From DASVTR01 sp033855775 (GTDB taxonomy: Bacteria; Acidobacteriota; Blastocatellia; Pyrinomonadales; Pyrinomonadaceae), in assembly GCA_033855775.1 (NCBI GenBank), contig JAWVFT010000033.1, positions 1 through 6,991 of the forward strand: a stretch of DNA of 6,991 bases, written 5' to 3'. Below are positions 5,020 to 6,991 of the stretch, in pieces; positions within the stretch are counted from its first letter, which is position 1; every line of letters starts with the position of its first letter. Below the pieces are notes generated by a model, which had not been told where the DNA came from, made no database searches, and was given only the letters and a program-made list of their open reading frames with translations. A program made the translations under genes and the position numbers.

Positions 5020-6991
5020 ATGAAGAAAAAAGAGCTATCGAAACTCTTTGTCCTGACGCTTTTCCTCGCCGGAATCGCGGCGTTTCTCCTGACCGACAAC
5101 TTGGCCAACAGCGCCGTCAAGGCTTACTCCGCGGGGCCGCCCGCTGGCTTCACGGGCGCACCCGGCGAGTTTACCTGCGCCGAGTGTCACGTCCCCGAAA
5201 GCGCGGGGACGGGCAACATCTCCATCGTTGCCCCGCAGAGCTACCTCCCCGGACAGACCTATCAAATCACTGTCAACCACTCCAACTCGGACCCGACGCG
5301 CCGCCGTTGGGGCTTTCAACTGACGGCCCTCGACGACGCCAACCAGAAGGCCGGAAACCTGGTGGCGAGCGCCGATGGCCGCACGCAGATTCTAGACAAT
5401 CAAGGGCCGGGAAGCGCGCGGCAGTACGTCGAACACACTGCGAGCGGGACTTTCATCGGTCAACAGTTTGGCGCAAGCTGGATTTTCGATTGGACTGCGC
5501 CGTCAACCGATGTCGGCCCCGTCACCTTCTACGTCGCGGGCAATCAGGCCAACAACGACGGCAACACCTCCGGCGATAATATCTACTTCACCTTCGCCTC
5601 CGTCGAGGCTGCCGCCACCCCGCCCGACTTTACCTTGAGCGTCACGCCCAACCAGCAAACAATCATTCAGGGCAACAGCGGCACGTACAATGTTACCGTC
5701 ACGCCCGCCGGAGGCTTCACCGGCCCCGTTGACCTGACCGTCAGCGGCGCTCCGAACGGCACGACCGCGGGCCTTAATCCAACGACCGTCAACATCACCG
5801 ACGCGACGCCCAAGTCAACAACCCTGACCGTCAACGTCACAAGCGCCGCAGCCCTCGGACTTTCCTTCCTCAACATCACAGCCACCGGCGGCCACACGCA
5901 ACACAGCACCTCCTGCATCCTTATCGTCACCAGCCCGACGAGTTCGGAACTGGTCACGACGCAAACCGTTTCGCCCAACCCCGGACAGGTCGGAACCAGT
6001 CTTGCGTATCGCATCACCATCAGGAACGACGGCCCCGCCACAGCGACCGGCGTGCATCTGACGGACACGCTGCCCTCCATCATGACGTTTGTTTCCGCCA
6101 CGCCCGACAAAGGAACGTGCAGCGGAACCAGCACAATCAACTGCGACATAGGCTCCGTCAGCGTCAACGAGAGCGTCGTCGTCACGATTGTCGTCACCCC
6201 TACGACGACCGGGCAGCCGACCAACACCGCCAACGTCACCGGCAACGAAACCGAGCCGAACACTTTCAACAACCACGCCAGCGTCATGGTTCTCATCGAG
6301 CCGCAGCTTCTCGCGCCCTCTCTGTTCGACCCGAACCTTTCAGTCCGCACGCTCACGAGCGGCTTAGACCAACCCGTCAGCATCGCTTTCATCAGTTCAA
6401 ACGATTTGCTCGTCACGGAGAAGGCAACGGGCAAAGTGCAGCGCGTCGTTAACGGGCAACTGCACAGCACGGCCCTTGACCTCGCCGTCAACAACTCGTC
6501 CGAGCGCGGACTGCTAGGGCTTGCCCTGCACCCTGCCTTCAACAGCAACGGCTTCGTCTATCTATACTGGACGGAGAGCAGCACGGGCGCCGACACGAGC
6601 GACACCGCCGCCGTCCCGCTCCTCGGCAATCGCGTTGACCGCTACGTCTGGAACGGCTCAACGCTCGTCTTCGACCGCAACCTGATTCACCTGCGCGCCT
6701 ATCAGGAAGACGTGGGCCAGCCGCTTCGCGCCAACCACAACGGCGGCGTCCTGCGCTTCGGCCCGGACGGCAAGCTCTACATCATCATGGGCGACAACGG
6801 CCGTCGCGGACTCTTGCAGAACATCACCACGGGCGGCCCCGTCCCCGATGACCAGTACGGCGGCCCCGAACCCGACAACGCGCATCTCACAGGCGTCGTC
6901 CTGCGTCTCAACGACGACGGCTCAACGCCCACGGATAATCCCTTCTTCAGCGTCAGCAGCGGCCTCAGCGGTGAAGCCGCCGCCAACATCA
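5020..6991 (+). CDS. Exported mosaic protein: CxxCH choice-anchor V-like domain, Ig-like, DUF11, PQQ-type glucose/sorbosone dehydrogenase (3' end outside window)
   Basis: The frame is open from 5020 to the right edge, 657 codons so far. Residues 1-35 are a Sec signal (MKKKELSK, hydrophobic 9-24, cleavage near Ala35). Residues 37-193 resemble the choice-anchor V/Reelin-like domain: GPPAGFTGAPGEFTCAECH, then a beta-rich body. Cys53-Ala-Glu-Cys56-His57 is a CxxCH c-type heme motif. Residues 202-307 form an Ig-like beta domain. Residues 310-427 are a DUF11 repeat (NPGQVGTSLAYRITIRNDGP, LTDTLP, Cys367/Cys375). From about 438 on is a glucose/sorbosone dehydrogenase-like beta-propeller with GLDQPVSIAF, ERGLLGLALHPAF (His504), NHNGG (572-576), FGPDGKLYI and GDNGRRG (591-597); the last corresponds to the GDQGRNQ region of soluble PQQ glucose dehydrogenases. 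The propeller's end is missing. Expected role: periplasmic or surface PQQ-dependent oxidation of a sugar or aldose; substrate and heme attachment are unproven. A strong ribosome site supports the start, and an operator-like palindrome lies about 130 bp upstream. Confidence 0.88.
   Translation, partial: MKKKELSKLFVLTLFLAGIAAFLLTDNLANSAVKAYSAGPPAGFTGAPGEFTCAECHVPESAGTGNISIVAPQSYLPGQTYQITVNHSNSDPTRRRWGFQLTALDDANQKAGNLVASADGRTQILDNQGPGSARQYVEHTASGTFIGQQFGASWIFDWTAPSTDVGPVTFYVAGNQANNDGNTSGDNIYFTFASVEAAATPPDFTLSVTPNQQTIIQGNSGTYNVTVTPAGGFTGPVDLTVSGAPNGTTAGLNPTTVNITDATPKSTTLTVNVTSAAALGLSFLNITATGGHTQHSTSCILIVTSPTSSELVTTQTVSPNPGQVGTSLAYRITIRNDGPATATGVHLTDTLPSIMTFVSATPDKGTCSGTSTINCDIGSVSVNESVVVTIVVTPTTTGQPTNTANVTGNETEPNTFNNHASVMVLIEPQLLAPSLFDPNLSVRTLTSGLDQPVSIAFISSNDLLVTEKATGKVQRVVNGQLHSTALDLAVNNSSERGLLGLALHPAFNSNGFVYLYWTESSTGADTSDTAAVPLLGNRVDRYVWNGSTLVFDRNLIHLRAYQEDVGQPLRANHNGGVLRFGPDGKLYIIMGDNGRRGLLQNITTGGPVPDDQYGGPEPDNAHLTGVVLRLNDDGSTPTDNPFFSVSSGLSGEAAANI

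Noticed and set aside
5007..5579. Overlapping + strand frame from a GTG at 5007
   Set aside because: Its start overlaps the ribosome site for 5020 and its product is Arg/Pro/Gly-rich; the 5020 frame encodes a signal peptide and a recognisable domain over the same bases.
5667..6548. Antisense open frame of 293 codons
   Set aside because: It lies opposite the Ig-like, DUF11 and dehydrogenase modules, which carry clear family motifs on the + strand; no ribosome site or domain supports it.

Overview
The window reads as chromosomal DNA from a GC-rich, Gram-negative-type bacterium. The best guess is a soil-type Acidobacteriota, possibly Blastocatellia-like. That guess rests on an adjacent DUF1800/DUF1501 gene pair, an exported protein with carboxypeptidase-regulatory-like fold, and a large mosaic protein with choice-anchor V-like, Ig-like, DUF11 and glucose/sorbosone dehydrogenase modules. 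It is an inference from gene content, not a phylogenetic result. All genes called lie on the + strand. The long antisense open frames are best explained as shadows of GC-rich coding DNA.

Layout. (1) 2-379: 3' part of a small secreted beta-sandwich protein; its start lies left of the window. (2) 380-728: about 350 bases without a gene, holding a LexA/Cheo-box-like palindrome (577-590), a candidate extended -10 promoter (636-644) and a short inverted repeat at the predicted transcription start (651-665). (3) 729-4321: a two-gene operon, DUF1800 then DUF1501, separated by 5 nt, with tandem stops and the second gene's ribosome site inside the end of the first. A strong hairpin (4322-4354) starts directly after the DUF1501 stop. 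(4) 4369-4890: an unusual open frame made almost entirely of 21 back-to-back 21-bp units (7 residues each) with no indel, predicted to be a helical heptad-repeat protein; no family recognised. (5) 4869-4894: an extended -10 element followed at once by a perfect 6-bp inverted repeat, positioned like a promoter with a repressor operator at +1. (6) 5020-6991: a large exported multidomain protein with a CxxCH motif in its first domain and a PQQ-type sugar dehydrogenase beta-propeller at the end; it runs off the right edge and starts from a strong ribosome site.

How the parts relate. Four of the five proteins carry export signals (three Sec-type, one Tat-type), so the window encodes mainly envelope or extracellular proteins. 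DUF1800 and DUF1501 are known to travel as a pair and probably act together outside the cytoplasm, but their reaction is unknown. The dehydrogenase-like mosaic may oxidise sugars or aldoses in the periplasm or at the cell surface, with the CxxCH motif as a possible electron acceptor. The heptad-repeat region is the least explained part and the best candidate for something undescribed.
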